From contig NZ_CAMQAZ010000014.1 of the NCBI RefSeq assembly GCF_946998835.1, forward strand, positions 1 through 64,000: a stretch of 64,000 bases of DNA. The letters are read 5' to 3'. This DNA comes from an uncultured Corynebacterium sp. Its GTDB lineage: Bacteria; Actinomycetota; Actinomycetes; Mycobacteriales; Mycobacteriaceae. Within the stretch, counting starts at the first letter, position 1; every line of letters starts with the position of its first letter. The notes beneath the pieces were generated by a model. The model did no database searches. It had not been told where the DNA came from and was given only the letters and a program-made list of their open reading frames with translations. Of this stretch, positions 1-7,890 are shown piece after piece. Made by a program: the position numbers and the translations under genes.

Positions 1-37
1 TTATTTTCCGGTCGCTGTTTTGGAGGAGGATGACAAT

Positions 38-319
38 ATGATTAAGCCAACTTTCACGGATGTCAACGGTGTCAAGATTAAGTGCTCGATGACCACGGAC
101 TCGGCCCAGCCGCACCTTCTGGTTTCGCGCATGGAAGATGATGGCACGTTGACTCCGATTCTGGAGATGAACGTGTATGACTCCAAGTACATGGCCAATG
201 CTTGTGAGATTTACCTGAAGCAGGCCGCTTCGGCCAATCTCGAGGGGTCGATGGCTGGTCTGTCTCCGGATGAGATGGCTGAACAGTTCGGTTACGAGGG
301 GGATCCGACCAATCACTAG
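38..319 (+). CDS. small hypothetical protein (93 aa)
   Basis: A short soluble acidic protein with no signal peptide or membrane segment. The ATG at 38 is chosen because a strong GGAGGA ribosome-binding sequence lies at 22-28; an in-frame TTG at 20 would put the start before that site. The sequence has a beta-rich N-terminal half (IKPTFTDVNGVKIKCSMTT) and a helical C-terminus ending in DEMAEQFGYEGDPTNH. I do not recognise the family. Nothing upstream of it is visible because the window starts 37 bases earlier. It is followed closely by cobF, whose likely start lies 37 bases after this stop, so the two may be co-transcribed. Function unknown. Confidence 0.75.
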   Translation: MIKPTFTDVNGVKIKCSMTTDSAQPHLLVSRMEDDGTLTPILEMNVYDSKYMANACEIYLKQAASANLEGSMAGLSPDEMAEQFGYEGDPTNH

Positions 320-356
320 TCACAACGACGCAGCCCGCGCTCAGGCAGAGAGCCCT

Positions 357-1118
357 GTGTACAGCGGGTATGTCGATGTAGACGTCATCGGAATCGGCGC
401 CGGTAGCCCGAGTCACATTACGCTCGAGGCTATCGGCGCTCTTGCCGATGTTGACGTAGTTTTTGCTCTCGACAAGGGCGATGCCAAAGCAGACTTGTTG
501 GCCGCGCGACAGGCAATCGTCGATAAGCATGCGCCGCATGTCGAACTCGTCGCCGTTCCTGACCCACCGCGTGACCGCACGCCCGACAATTACGGTGCAG
601 TCGTTCGTGACTGGCACCAACGCCGCGCAGAGCTGCTTGCCGACGCCTTCGTCGCCCACCTCGGACGAGAAGGAAGGCGCCGTGGTGCATTCCTGGTCTG
701 GGGAGACCCCTCCTTGTATGACTCGACGTTGCGGATTTTGCAGCGTGTCCGTGATCTCGGCTTGGAGGTGCGTTCGCGAGTTATTCCCAGTGTGACGGCG
801 ATTTCCGCGTTGACTGCAGCGCATGGAGAGTGCCTGAATCAGATTGGGAAGCCGGTACTAATTACCACTGGTCGGCGTCTGGGAGAACGTGCTCCTGGCG
901 CGGATGCGGTGGTGATGCTCGATGGTGGTGCAGCGTGGCTAGAACATGCTGATTCGGAGGAAGAGATTCTCTGGGGCGCATTCCTGGGAACGGAGCTGGA
1001 GACGCTACGCCGTGGTCGCGTCGGTGACGTCGGCGAGGAGATTGCGGAGCTAAAGAAGAAGCTCCGCGCGGAGCACGGTTGGATTATGGATATCTACTTG
1101 CTGCGTTCCGACGCGTAG
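357..1118 (+). CDS. cobF: precorrin-6A synthase (deacetylating), CobF
   Basis: SAM-dependent tetrapyrrole methylase of aerobic cobalamin synthesis: it methylates precorrin-5 at C-1 with loss of acetate, giving precorrin-6A. The N-terminal VDVIGIGAGSPSHITLEA is the family's glycine-rich strand-loop, and WGDPSLYDSTLRIL with the later VIPSVTAISA segment are the SAM-binding motifs. The C-terminal GWIMDIYLL is typical of CobF. The open frame extends upstream to 270 inside the previous gene, but homology begins after GTG 357, which has a purine-rich AGAGAG just upstream. No other cob genes lie in the window, so it appears as a lone gene; whether the full pathway exists cannot be judged here. The family assignment is firm, the start less so. 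Confidence 0.88.
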   Translation: MYSGYVDVDVIGIGAGSPSHITLEAIGALADVDVVFALDKGDAKADLLAARQAIVDKHAPHVELVAVPDPPRDRTPDNYGAVVRDWHQRRAELLADAFVAHLGREGRRRGAFLVWGDPSLYDSTLRILQRVRDLGLEVRSRVIPSVTAISALTAAHGECLNQIGKPVLITTGRRLGERAPGADAVVMLDGGAAWLEHADSEEEILWGAFLGTELETLRRGRVGDVGEEIAELKKKLRAEHGWIMDIYLLRSDA

Positions 1119-1146
1119 GGTTGACCGTTTACAGTCGCCACCCCAG

Positions 1147-1548
1147 CTAGCTGATCTTTTTGCCTAAGAAGCCCTCTGCCCATCGGTGGAGGGCTTTTTC
1201 GGCGGCTTCGACACCGTCGGCGACGGTTACCTTGGTGAGAACCTGATCGTCGTTAGGCAGTACGCGTGCGGGATCGCCGGCGGGGCGGACGGTGATGCTG
1301 ACGTGGTCGGCATCGACAACCTCGACGGTTGCTAGTGCGAGCATTTCGACGTTCGTCTGCTCGGCAACCGCGAAGCGGTAGGCGGTGTCGTTTTCCCAAT
1401 CGGTGGTGGAGTCCCGGAGGAACTCGGCGACGGAGTCTGGGGCGAGATTTTCGAGCAGCTGAGTCGCGACGGGGGCGTCATCGACGCGGGAGTCGTGGCG
1501 CAGGGGGCGACAATAGAAGCGGCCAGCATTTACTTCCATGGGTTCCAT
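1147..1548 (-). CDS. hypothetical protein (133 aa)
   Basis: Unrecognised soluble protein of mixed alpha/beta character, acidic, no membrane segment. The ATG at 1548 is preferred: on the minus strand a -10 hexamer TAGAGT (1556-1561) ends seven bases before it, the leaderless arrangement seen repeatedly in this window; a GTG at 1566 and an ATG at 1539 are alternatives. The C-terminal DGVEAAEKALHRWAEGFLGKK is a predicted amphipathic helix. It is convergent with cobF and lies downstream of accBC on the same strand, separated from it by the accBC terminator, so it is probably transcribed on its own. No function is proposed. Confidence 0.7.
   Translation of the reverse strand: MEPMEVNAGRFYCRPLRHDSRVDDAPVATQLLENLAPDSVAEFLRDSTTDWENDTAYRFAVAEQTNVEMLALATVEVVDADHVSITVRPAGDPARVLPNDDQVLTKVTVADGVEAAEKALHRWAEGFLGKKIS
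1169..1199 (+). terminator. rho-independent terminator of cobF, inside the opposing gene
   Basis: Stem AAGCCCTC (1169-1176) pairs with GAGGGCTT (1189-1196) and is followed by more T. It lies 50 bases after the cobF stop but within the last codons of the convergent gene that ends at 1147, so one piece of DNA serves as terminator on one strand and coding sequence on the other. Confidence 0.7.
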
Positions 1549-1608
1549 ACCGTCCACTCTAGACACTCCTGAACAGTGTTTAAGTTTGTGGGGGAGGGGT
1601 GGAAGTAC

Positions 1609-1653
1609 AAAAGCGGGGCCGGCTGCGAATCTCTTCGCAACCAGCCCCGCCTT
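1609..1653 (-). terminator. rho-independent terminator of accBC
   Basis: On the minus strand GCGGGGC (1644-1650) pairs with GCCCCGC (1613-1619), with an inner TGCGAA/TTCGCA stem. TTTT follows the hairpin at 1609-1612. It begins 12 bases after the accBC stop codon. Confidence 0.85.
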
Positions 1654-1664
1654 GAGCTTTAGGA

Positions 1665-3440
1665 CTACTTCAGTTCCATCAGGACATCGCCCTTGCCGAC
1701 ACCCGAGCCAGCCTCGGTAGCAAGACCGGTGACAACGCCGTCCTTGTGAGCCTTGACCGGGTTCTCCATCTTCATGGCCTCAAGAACAACCACGGTGTCG
1801 CCCTCGGAGACTTCCTGGCCCTCTTCGACGTTGACCTTGATGACGGTGCCCTGCATCGGAGCAACCACGGCGTCACCGGAAGCAGCCTTCTTAGAACCGC
1901 CAGCACGCTTCTTCTTGCTCTTCTTCTTGGCACCACCGTTGCCGCCACCCAGAGCCAGGTCGCCCGGCAGGGCTACCTCGACGCGGCGACCGTCAATCTC
2001 AACAACAACCTTCTGGGCCGGGACGTTATCGGTGTCAGCGTCGGAGTCGCCGTCGTACGGAGCGATTGGGTTATCCCACTCCTCCTCGATCCACTTGGTG
2101 TAGACATCGAACTTCTCACCGTCGCCGACGAAGGCCGGGTTCTCAACAATGTGGCGGTGGAACGGAATGACCGTTGCCAGACCCTCAACCTGGTACTCGG
2201 ACAGAGCACGAGCGGAACGGCGCAGAGCCTCTTCGCGGGTCTCGCCCCAGACAATCAGCTTGGCCAGCATGGAGTCGAACTGACCACCGATGACGTCGCC
2301 TTCCTTAATGCCGGTGTCCATGCGGACACCCGGGCCGGACGGCTCTACGTACTTGGTGATGGTGCCCGGAGCCGGCATGAAGTTGGTGCCAGCGTCCTCG
2401 CCGTTGATGCGGAACTCGAAAGCGTGGCCGTGCATCTCCGGATCTTCCTTGATGGACAGTTCCTTGCCCTCAGCAATGCGGAACTGCTCGCGGACCAGGT
2501 CGAGGCCGGTGACCTCTTCCGTGACCGGGTGCTCCACCTGCAGACGGGTGTTGACTTCGAGGAAGTTAATCAGGCCATCAGCACCGACCAGGTACTCAAC
2601 GGTGCCAGCGCCGTAGTAGCCGGCCTCGCGGCAGATGTCCTTAGCGGACTGGCGCAGACGCTCATCCTGCTCCGGGGTCAGGTAAGGAGCCGGTGCTTCC
2701 TCGACGAGTTTCTGGAAACGACGCTGCAGGGAGCAGTCACGGGTGGAAGCGACCACGACGTTGCCGTGCTTATCAGCGAGGACCTGGCACTCCACGTGGC
2801 GTGCCTTGTCCAGGTAACGCTCCACGAAGCACTCGCCACGACCGAAAGCTGCAACGGCCTCACGAGTAGCGGACTCGTAGAGGTCAGCGACCTCTTCCAT
2901 CTTGTGAGCGACCTTCATGCCTCGGCCGCCGCCGCCGAAAGCGGCCTTAATGGCGATTGGCAGACCATGCTCCTTGGCGAATGCGACGACCTCGTCTGCG
3001 TCCTTAACCGGCTCCTTGGTGCCCGGAGCCATCGGAGCGTCGGCCTTCAGAGCGATGTGGCGAGCGGTGACCTTGTCACCGAGGGCGCGAATGGATTCCG
3101 GCGACGGGCCAATCCAAATCAGGCCAGCGTTCTCAACAGCCTCAGCGAAATCGCCGTTCTCAGACAGGAAGCCGTAGCCCGGGTGGATTGCGTTAGCGCC
3201 GGACTTCTTTGCGGCGTCCAGAATCTTGTCGAAGACCAGGTAGGACTCGGCGGAAGTGGTGCCGCCGAGGGCGAAAGCCTCATCTGCCATGGTCACGAAA
3301 GGAGCGTCGGCGTCCGGCTCAGCGTAAACGGCGACGGAAGGAATGCCAGCGTCCTTCGCAGCGCGAATAACGCGAACGGCAATCTCGCCACGGTTGGCGA
3401 CGAGAACCTTCGTGATTTTTTCAGTGGTCTGCTCGGACAC
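1665..3440 (-). CDS. accBC: acyl-CoA carboxylase alpha subunit: biotin carboxylase plus biotin carboxyl carrier
   Basis: Bifunctional 591-aa subunit that carboxylates biotin with ATP and bicarbonate and carries the carboxybiotin to an AccD subunit, feeding fatty acid and mycolic acid synthesis. It starts with KVLVANRGEIAVRV, then the ATP-grasp lid GGGGRGMKVA, the catalytic EVNTRLQVEHPVTEE segment, and near the C-terminus the biotinyl motif VLEAMKMENPVKA, whose central lysine is the BirA target. A lysine-rich linker (AKKKSKKKRAGGSKK) joins the two halves. The true start is GTG 3440, preceded by GGAGGA five to ten bases upstream; the longer frame to 3554 lacks homology. Its partner subunits accD and accE lie about 7 kb away on the same strand. 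Two palindromes sit upstream. Confidence 0.97.
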   Translation of the reverse strand: MSEQTTEKITKVLVANRGEIAVRVIRAAKDAGIPSVAVYAEPDADAPFVTMADEAFALGGTTSAESYLVFDKILDAAKKSGANAIHPGYGFLSENGDFAEAVENAGLIWIGPSPESIRALGDKVTARHIALKADAPMAPGTKEPVKDADEVVAFAKEHGLPIAIKAAFGGGGRGMKVAHKMEEVADLYESATREAVAAFGRGECFVERYLDKARHVECQVLADKHGNVVVASTRDCSLQRRFQKLVEEAPAPYLTPEQDERLRQSAKDICREAGYYGAGTVEYLVGADGLINFLEVNTRLQVEHPVTEEVTGLDLVREQFRIAEGKELSIKEDPEMHGHAFEFRINGEDAGTNFMPAPGTITKYVEPSGPGVRMDTGIKEGDVIGGQFDSMLAKLIVWGETREEALRRSARALSEYQVEGLATVIPFHRHIVENPAFVGDGEKFDVYTKWIEEEWDNPIAPYDGDSDADTDNVPAQKVVVEIDGRRVEVALPGDLALGGGNGGAKKKSKKKRAGGSKKAASGDAVVAPMQGTVIKVNVEEGQEVSEGDTVVVLEAMKMENPVKAHKDGVVTGLATEAGSGVGKGDVLMELK

Positions 3441-3523
3441 GAAATCCTCCATTTTTCGTGGGCACCCCGAGAATTGTCCCTCGGGGCAAAGTTGCGACAA
3501 TCTTTTGTAGGAATCACCAGCAG

Positions 3524-3567
3524 CACTGCAGTTAACTGCAGTGGTGAACCGCATTGCGGTTTACCAC
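3524..3567. promoter_or_regulatory. two abutting palindromes upstream of accBC, candidate operators
   Basis: CACTGCAGTTAACTGCAGTG (3524-3543) is a perfect 20-bp palindrome. It is directly followed, with a small overlap, by a 13-1-13 inverted repeat (3541-3567, arms GTGGTGAACCGCA and TGCGGTTTACCAC, one mismatch). They lie 84-127 bases upstream of the accBC start, where a fatty-acid or biotin-responsive repressor would be expected to bind. The regulator is not identified from sequence. Confidence 0.5.
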
Positions 3568-3896
3568 GCGGTAGCTAACAGCGTGTGACCCAATGTCTCC
3601 ATTGTGGCACAGGTGGGGCGGTCAACCTCTTTTTGGTCGCTACATAAGGGGGTAGGGATTGTGGCCTTGAGCAGCGTTCAAGCGGGTGTGGGTGTGTCCG
3701 AACTCGGCATTTTCAGCGAAAAATCTAGGTTCTCGATTGAAATCGGTGCTAACGAGTGCAATCGTAGTTCCCTTATCTGGGGGCGACTGGGGGAAGCGAA
3801 ATTCGTAAGGTGAGGTGCAATCCCGTGCTGGGGGTGACGGTGGGGTAACGGTGGAGGGATCCTCCACCGTTAATAGCCACCGTTAATAGCAGTCGG
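3568..3896. other. gene-free stretch between accBC and sseA
   Basis: No convincing gene. Two overlapping short frames on opposite strands (69 and 75 codons) show no homology-like features or ribosome-binding sites. The only clear structure is the hairpin at 3847-3871. Confidence 0.5.
3847..3871 (-). terminator. hairpin downstream of sseA
   Basis: AACGGTGGAGG / CCTCCACCGTT is a perfect 11-bp stem with loop GAT, 25 bases after the sseA stop. There is no T-tract on either side, so it is either a non-canonical terminator or an RNA-stabilising hairpin. Confidence 0.5.
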
Positions 3897-4781
3897 CTAC
3901 ATGCTTCCCGGCTCAGAGCCGCGGGCGATGGGCATGCCAATCATGTTGCCCCACTCAACCCAAGATCCGTCGTAATTGCGGACGTTGCCGTGGCCGAGCA
4001 GATGGTGCAAAACAAACCAGGTGTGCGCGGAACGCTCGCCGATGCGGCAGTAGACAATCGCCGTATCTTCGAGATGGACCGGTGCGTAAATCTGCTCCAG
4101 CTCCTCGCGATCGCGGAAGCGGGAGTTTGGATGAACGGACTGATTCCACGGAATGTTCACTGCGGTCGGAATGTGGCCACCGCGTAGAACGCCCTCCTGC
4201 GGGTAATCGACCATATGAGTTCGCGCACCGGCATATTCCTCAGGGGTACGTACGTCGATAAGCGGGGCCTTGCCAATGAGCTCACGAGTATCGCTGAAGT
4301 ATGCGCGCAGCGTCTCGTCGTCGCGCTCGACGACGGGGTAGTCGGTGCGTGGGTACTCCGGAACCTCGAAGCTGGTGTCGCGTTCTTCGGTCATCCAGGC
4401 GTCTCGGCCGCCGTTGAGCAGGCGCACGTCGGGATGCCCAAAAAGCTCAAAGACCCAGAGAGTGTAGGCGGCCCACCAGTTGGATTTATCGCCGTAAATC
4501 ACGACAGTGTCATCGCGTGAGATGCCCTTTGCACGCATGAGCTCGGCGAAGCCTTCGGCATCGATGTAATCACGCAGAACCGGGTCGTTGAGGTCGTTAT
4601 GCCAATCGATGCGAACCGCGCCCGGAATGTGTCCGATGTCGTAGAGCAGCGAGTCCTCGTCGGACTCGACCACGCGCAGACCGGGGGAGCCCAGACGAGC
4701 AGCGAGCCACGAGCTAGAGACAAGGCGCTCGGGGTGGGCGTACTGCTGGAACTGGGGATGCGGATCGTGCGGAACAGCCAT
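3897..4781 (-). CDS. sseA: thiosulfate/3-mercaptopyruvate sulfurtransferase (tandem rhodanese)
   Basis: 294-aa two-domain rhodanese that transfers sulfane sulfur from thiosulfate or mercaptopyruvate to an acceptor. Domain 1 (about residues 18-140) has the DIGHIPGAVRIDW and VVIYGDKSNWWA motifs, with Asp in place of a catalytic Cys, as usual for the inactive domain. Domain 2 (about 160-290) has IDVRTPEEYAG and the active loop YCRIGERSAHTW with Cys245. The start ATG has AAGGGAG upstream. Its position next to accBC is the standard corynebacterial arrangement. A TGACG-N6-CGTCA inverted repeat lies in its promoter region. Confidence 0.93.
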   Translation of the reverse strand: MAVPHDPHPQFQQYAHPERLVSSSWLAARLGSPGLRVVESDEDSLLYDIGHIPGAVRIDWHNDLNDPVLRDYIDAEGFAELMRAKGISRDDTVVIYGDKSNWWAAYTLWVFELFGHPDVRLLNGGRDAWMTEERDTSFEVPEYPRTDYPVVERDDETLRAYFSDTRELIGKAPLIDVRTPEEYAGARTHMVDYPQEGVLRGGHIPTAVNIPWNQSVHPNSRFRDREELEQIYAPVHLEDTAIVYCRIGERSAHTWFVLHHLLGHGNVRNYDGSWVEWGNMIGMPIARGSEPGSM

Positions 4782-4822
4782 CGGATACTCCCTTGGCGCA
4801 AGTTGGGGCGGGTGGGACTTTC

Positions 4823-4838
4823 TGACGTTTTATCGTCA
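4823..4838. promoter_or_regulatory. inverted repeat TGACG-N6-CGTCA between sseA and the Cj0069-family gene
   Basis: A perfect 5-6-5 palindrome lies 42 bases upstream of sseA. Immediately beyond it is an AT-rich TATATAT segment (4843-4850) that would serve as a -10 region for sseA on the minus strand. Position suggests an operator; the regulator is unknown. Confidence 0.35.
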
Positions 4839-5147
4839 ATTGCATATATAGTTTACGGGTCACGCGGTAAGCGGTGGAACAGTCCCCGGTATATGCGCTT
4901 TTCGACGGTAATAATTGCGACCGTGGCCAGTACTGGGATACGCCTCACAGTTGGGGGTAAAAGGAGCTTTTCTAGCGCGCCTAAAGGCTCGCCAATGTCC
5001 TAAAATTTAGCTGAGAGTTAGCGCAAAAACTGTGCTGATTCGTATTACTGGAAATGGGCTGGAGCAGGCGACCTGCCTGGGTATTCGTTGTGTTTCTGAG
5101 ACGATTGAGTGCCGGATTGCCCATGTATTTTCTTAAAAGGAGTGCCT
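4839..5147. other. divergent intergenic region, sseA / Cj0069-family gene
   Basis: About 310 bases without a gene; it holds promoter-like AT-rich patches and, just before the rightward gene, the AAGGAG ribosome-binding site (5137-5142). No RNA gene or repeat was seen. Confidence 0.4.
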
Positions 5148-6206
5148 GTGCACAAGAACATCGTTGTATTCGAGATCGAGGGCGGCTCGGACAAGTACTT
5201 CGACGGACACCGCAAGGACACCATGCCAATCGTCAACGCCATCCGCGAAGCCGGTTGGTCCGCTGAGGTTGTTTACTACCGACCGGAGTGGAAGGACGAC
5301 CTGTACAAGTACGTCTCCGAGAACTTCGACGGCTACATCTCCCGCGTTAATCCGGGCAACATCCCGGGTGGTGAGAAGGGCTACTTTGAGCTTCTGACTA
5401 GTCTTTCGGTCGCTGGCCTGGTCGGTATGTCCACCCCGGGCGAGATGATGGCCTACGGTGCAAAGGACGCACTGGTCAAGCTCAAGGACACTGACCTGGT
5501 TCCTTCCGACACCGCTGCTTACTACGACGTCGAGGCATTCCACAGCACCTTCCCGACCTCTCTGTCCTACGGTGAGCGCGTCCTCAAGCAGAACCGCGGC
5601 TCCACCGGTTCCGGCATCTGGCGTGTGCGCATCGCTGACGAAGAGGTTGCTAAGAACGTTGAGCCGGGCACTCCGCTGCCGCTGGACACCAAGCTGAAGT
5701 GCACTGAGGCTGTGGACAACCACACCGAAACCCGCGAGCTCGGCGAGTTCATGGACTTCTGTGATCAGTACATCATCGGCGATAACGGCATGCTCGTGGA
5801 CATGCGCTTCATGCCGCGCATTGTCGAGGGTGAGATTCGAATTCTGCTGGTCGGCCCGCACCCAGTCTTCGTGGTTCACAAGAAGCCGGCAGAGGGTGGT
5901 GACGCCTTCTCGGCAACTCTGTTCTCCGGTGCGAAGTACACCTACAACAAGCCGGAAGAGTGGCAGGACCTCGTCGACATGTTTGCTGAGGCTCGCCCGG
6001 TCATCGCCGAGAACCTCGGTGGCGACAACATTCCGCTGATTTGGACCGCTGACTTCATGCTGGCAGACGGCGAGAACGGCGAGGACACCTACGTCCTCGG
6101 CGAGATCAACTGCTCCTGCGTCGGCTTCACCTCGGAGCTGGACATGGGTATCCAGGAGCTCGTTGCTCAGGAGGCCATCAAGCGCGTCGAGGCTGCTAAC
6201 AAGTAG
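5148..6206 (+). CDS. Cj0069 family protein, ATP-grasp-like
   Basis: 352-aa soluble protein. GTG 5148 is preceded by AAGGAG five bases upstream, which decides the start against the longer frame from 5109. The N-terminus KNIVVFEIEGGSDKYFDGHRKD, the central VLKQNRGSTGSGIWRVR (a glycine-rich loop like the ATP-grasp lid) and the C-terminal LGEINCSCVGFTSE (the acidic metal-binding end of an ATP-grasp site) match the family NCBI names Cj0069. An ATP-dependent carboxylate-amine ligation is inferred; the substrate is unknown. It stands alone between divergent sseA and convergent maf, and a shared hairpin terminator follows. Confidence 0.75.
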   Translation: MHKNIVVFEIEGGSDKYFDGHRKDTMPIVNAIREAGWSAEVVYYRPEWKDDLYKYVSENFDGYISRVNPGNIPGGEKGYFELLTSLSVAGLVGMSTPGEMMAYGAKDALVKLKDTDLVPSDTAAYYDVEAFHSTFPTSLSYGERVLKQNRGSTGSGIWRVRIADEEVAKNVEPGTPLPLDTKLKCTEAVDNHTETRELGEFMDFCDQYIIGDNGMLVDMRFMPRIVEGEIRILLVGPHPVFVVHKKPAEGGDAFSATLFSGAKYTYNKPEEWQDLVDMFAEARPVIAENLGGDNIPLIWTADFMLADGENGEDTYVLGEINCSCVGFTSELDMGIQELVAQEAIKRVEAANK

Positions 6207-6220
6207 TCTGTACAGCTAAG

Positions 6221-6248
6221 AAAACCGCACCAATTTGGTGCGGTTTTT
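6221..6248. terminator. bidirectional terminator between the Cj0069-family gene and maf
   Basis: AAAACCGCACCA (6221-6232) pairs perfectly over 12 bp with TGGTGCGGTTTT (6236-6247), with T-runs on both strands. It serves the rightward gene ending at 6206 and the leftward maf ending at 6272. Confidence 0.9.
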
Positions 6249-6271
6249 GCTTTACGACGTCCTTGCGATGC

Positions 6272-6874
6272 CTACCGATTCCAGAACTGGGAGACCGAAT
6301 AGCCGTAGCGATACAGAGCTCGGCGCACGACAGGTAGCGACAGTCCGATCACACTGGATGAGTCGCCATTGATGCCATCGACAAACCAGCCGCCTAGAGC
6401 CTCCAAGGTAAACGCGCCAGCGCACTTCAGTGGCTCGCCCGTCGCTGCATAGGCACGGATGTCCTCTTCTGGGACTTCAGCGAAATCGAGGGAAGTAATC
6501 GCCACCTCAAGGTGCTCGCCCTTTGGGGTCACGACACAGTGACCAGTAATCAGCTCAGCCGTCCGGCCGCTCTGTTGGTGCCACCGCTCGATGGTCTTTT
6601 CTTCCGTGTGGGGCTTGCCCTGCAATTGCCCGTCGAGAAGCAGCATAGAATCCCCGCCGATAACGATGTCGTTGGGGTAGCCCGGGGCGACAGCGTGGGC
6701 CTTGGCCTGTGCGAGTTCCTCGACGATGCGTACCGACGATGCGTCCGGCAGTGCGGCGATGACGGCATCTTCGTTGACGTTGGGTGCGACCGTGACGGGC
6801 TCGATGCCTGCTGAGCGCAGAATGTGCAGTCGCGAAGGAGACGTGGAAGCCAGGACGATTCGGGGGCTGCTCAT
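6272..6874 (-). CDS. maf: Maf-like nucleoside triphosphate pyrophosphatase
   Basis: 200-aa member of the Maf/HAM1 fold that hydrolyses non-canonical or modified NTPs to NMP and pyrophosphate. The N-terminal IVLASTSPSRLHILRSAG is the family signature (usual form ASxSPRRxxLL). It also has VIGGDSMLLLDG and a C-terminal FVDGINGDSSSVIGLSLP motif. The start at 6874 is supported by family length and by a TAAAAT -10 hexamer (6883-6888) eight bases upstream with no ribosome-binding site, so the mRNA is probably leaderless. The longer frame to 6949 has no homology. In corynebacteria maf belongs to this carboxylase neighbourhood. Confidence 0.93.
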   Translation of the reverse strand: MSSPRIVLASTSPSRLHILRSAGIEPVTVAPNVNEDAVIAALPDASSVRIVEELAQAKAHAVAPGYPNDIVIGGDSMLLLDGQLQGKPHTEEKTIERWHQQSGRTAELITGHCVVTPKGEHLEVAITSLDFAEVPEEDIRAYAATGEPLKCAGAFTLEALGGWFVDGINGDSSSVIGLSLPVVRRALYRYGYSVSQFWNR

Positions 6875-7101
6875 AGTTTGTAATTTTAGTGAGGTCGGAA
6901 TGGGAAAGCCTAATTTTTGTGGCAAACATGTGTGGGGTCGGGACTTCATCGGAATCGTGGGAATCCATTGCTGGCGCTGTGGTAGGCGTTGACTCTCTGG
7001 AAGACAAGAACTAATGCCGACGAGAACTAAAGCTGACCAGGGCTAGTTCAGGTCAGTAATCGGACAAATCAGCTGTCACCAACTGACGGCATCCTTCTCG
7101 C

Positions 7102-7890
7102 TCAGTCGCGGTCTTTCAATAAATGCCGCTGCCACGATGGGCGCTGTGGAATCACAGCCGGAGCGCCCAATTCTTCTACCTGCACGGATGCCCCGTATAC
7201 TTCCGCGATTGTGGCTTCTGTCAGGACCTCGTTAGGGGTGCCAGTGCACACCAATCGGCCGGCGGACAGCAGTGCAATACGGTCGCTGTACTGGCCCGCC
7301 AAAGTCAGGTCGTGTACGGCTGCAATAACGGTTAACCCAGATTCGTGGCGGATATCATCGATCAGTTCCATCACCTGTTGCGCCATGCCGATATCCAGGG
7401 CGGAAGTGGGTTCATCGAGAAGCAGGACATCAGGTTCCTGTGCCAGGGCGCGTGCTAGCACTACTCGTTGGAGTTCGCCGCCCGAGACGTCGTTAAGCGT
7501 GCGCTGTGCATAAGCGACCAAATCCAGACGAGACATCACGGCATCGACGATTCCGCCGTCGCGACCGCGATACGGAGTGCGACCGAGAGCGATGTAGTCG
7601 CGGATTCGTAGCCCCTCCGGGACGATTGGGCGTTGTGGCATGAGTGCGATTTTCTGAGCGAGCTTGCGGCGTGGAGTATTTCGTGGGCGAATACCCGCGA
7701 TTTCGATATCGCCGTGGCAACGGTTGAGTCCGGCGATGCAGTGCAGCAGGGTGGATTTGCCGCAACCGTTCGGGCCGATAAGGCTTAGCCACTCGCCCTT
7801 GTGGGCCGATAGCGAAATGTCTCGCAGCGATGGGTCGTCGGCGCCGGGGTAGCGGAATTCGACGTGCTGACAGTTCAGAAAAAGAGTCAT
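7102..7890 (-). CDS. ABC transporter ATP-binding protein, BtuD/FecE type
   Basis: 262-aa ATPase that powers import of cobalamin, haem or an iron-siderophore. Walker A GPNGCGKST (around residue 40), the signature NDVSGGELQRVVLARALAQ, Walker B VLLLDEPTSALD and the switch histidine in AAVHDL are all intact. It overlaps the permease gene by four bases (ATGA-type coupling), so permease and ATPase are co-translated. The substrate cannot be fixed from this subunit. No DtxR box or cobalamin riboswitch was recognised upstream of the operon. Confidence 0.93.
   Translation of the reverse strand: MTLFLNCQHVEFRYPGADDPSLRDISLSAHKGEWLSLIGPNGCGKSTLLHCIAGLNRCHGDIEIAGIRPRNTPRRKLAQKIALMPQRPIVPEGLRIRDYIALGRTPYRGRDGGIVDAVMSRLDLVAYAQRTLNDVSGGELQRVVLARALAQEPDVLLLDEPTSALDIGMAQQVMELIDDIRHESGLTVIAAVHDLTLAGQYSDRIALLSAGRLVCTGTPNEVLTEATIAEVYGASVQVEELGAPAVIPQRPSWQRHLLKDRD

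Noticed and set aside
1746..3578. 610-codon plus-strand frame opposite accBC
   Set aside because: It is the antisense shadow of a strongly conserved gene and its translation shows no family features. The same holds for the 555-codon frame at 10661-12328.
3604..3867. Two opposing short frames between accBC and sseA
   Set aside because: They overlap each other, lack ribosome-binding sites and resemble random translation.
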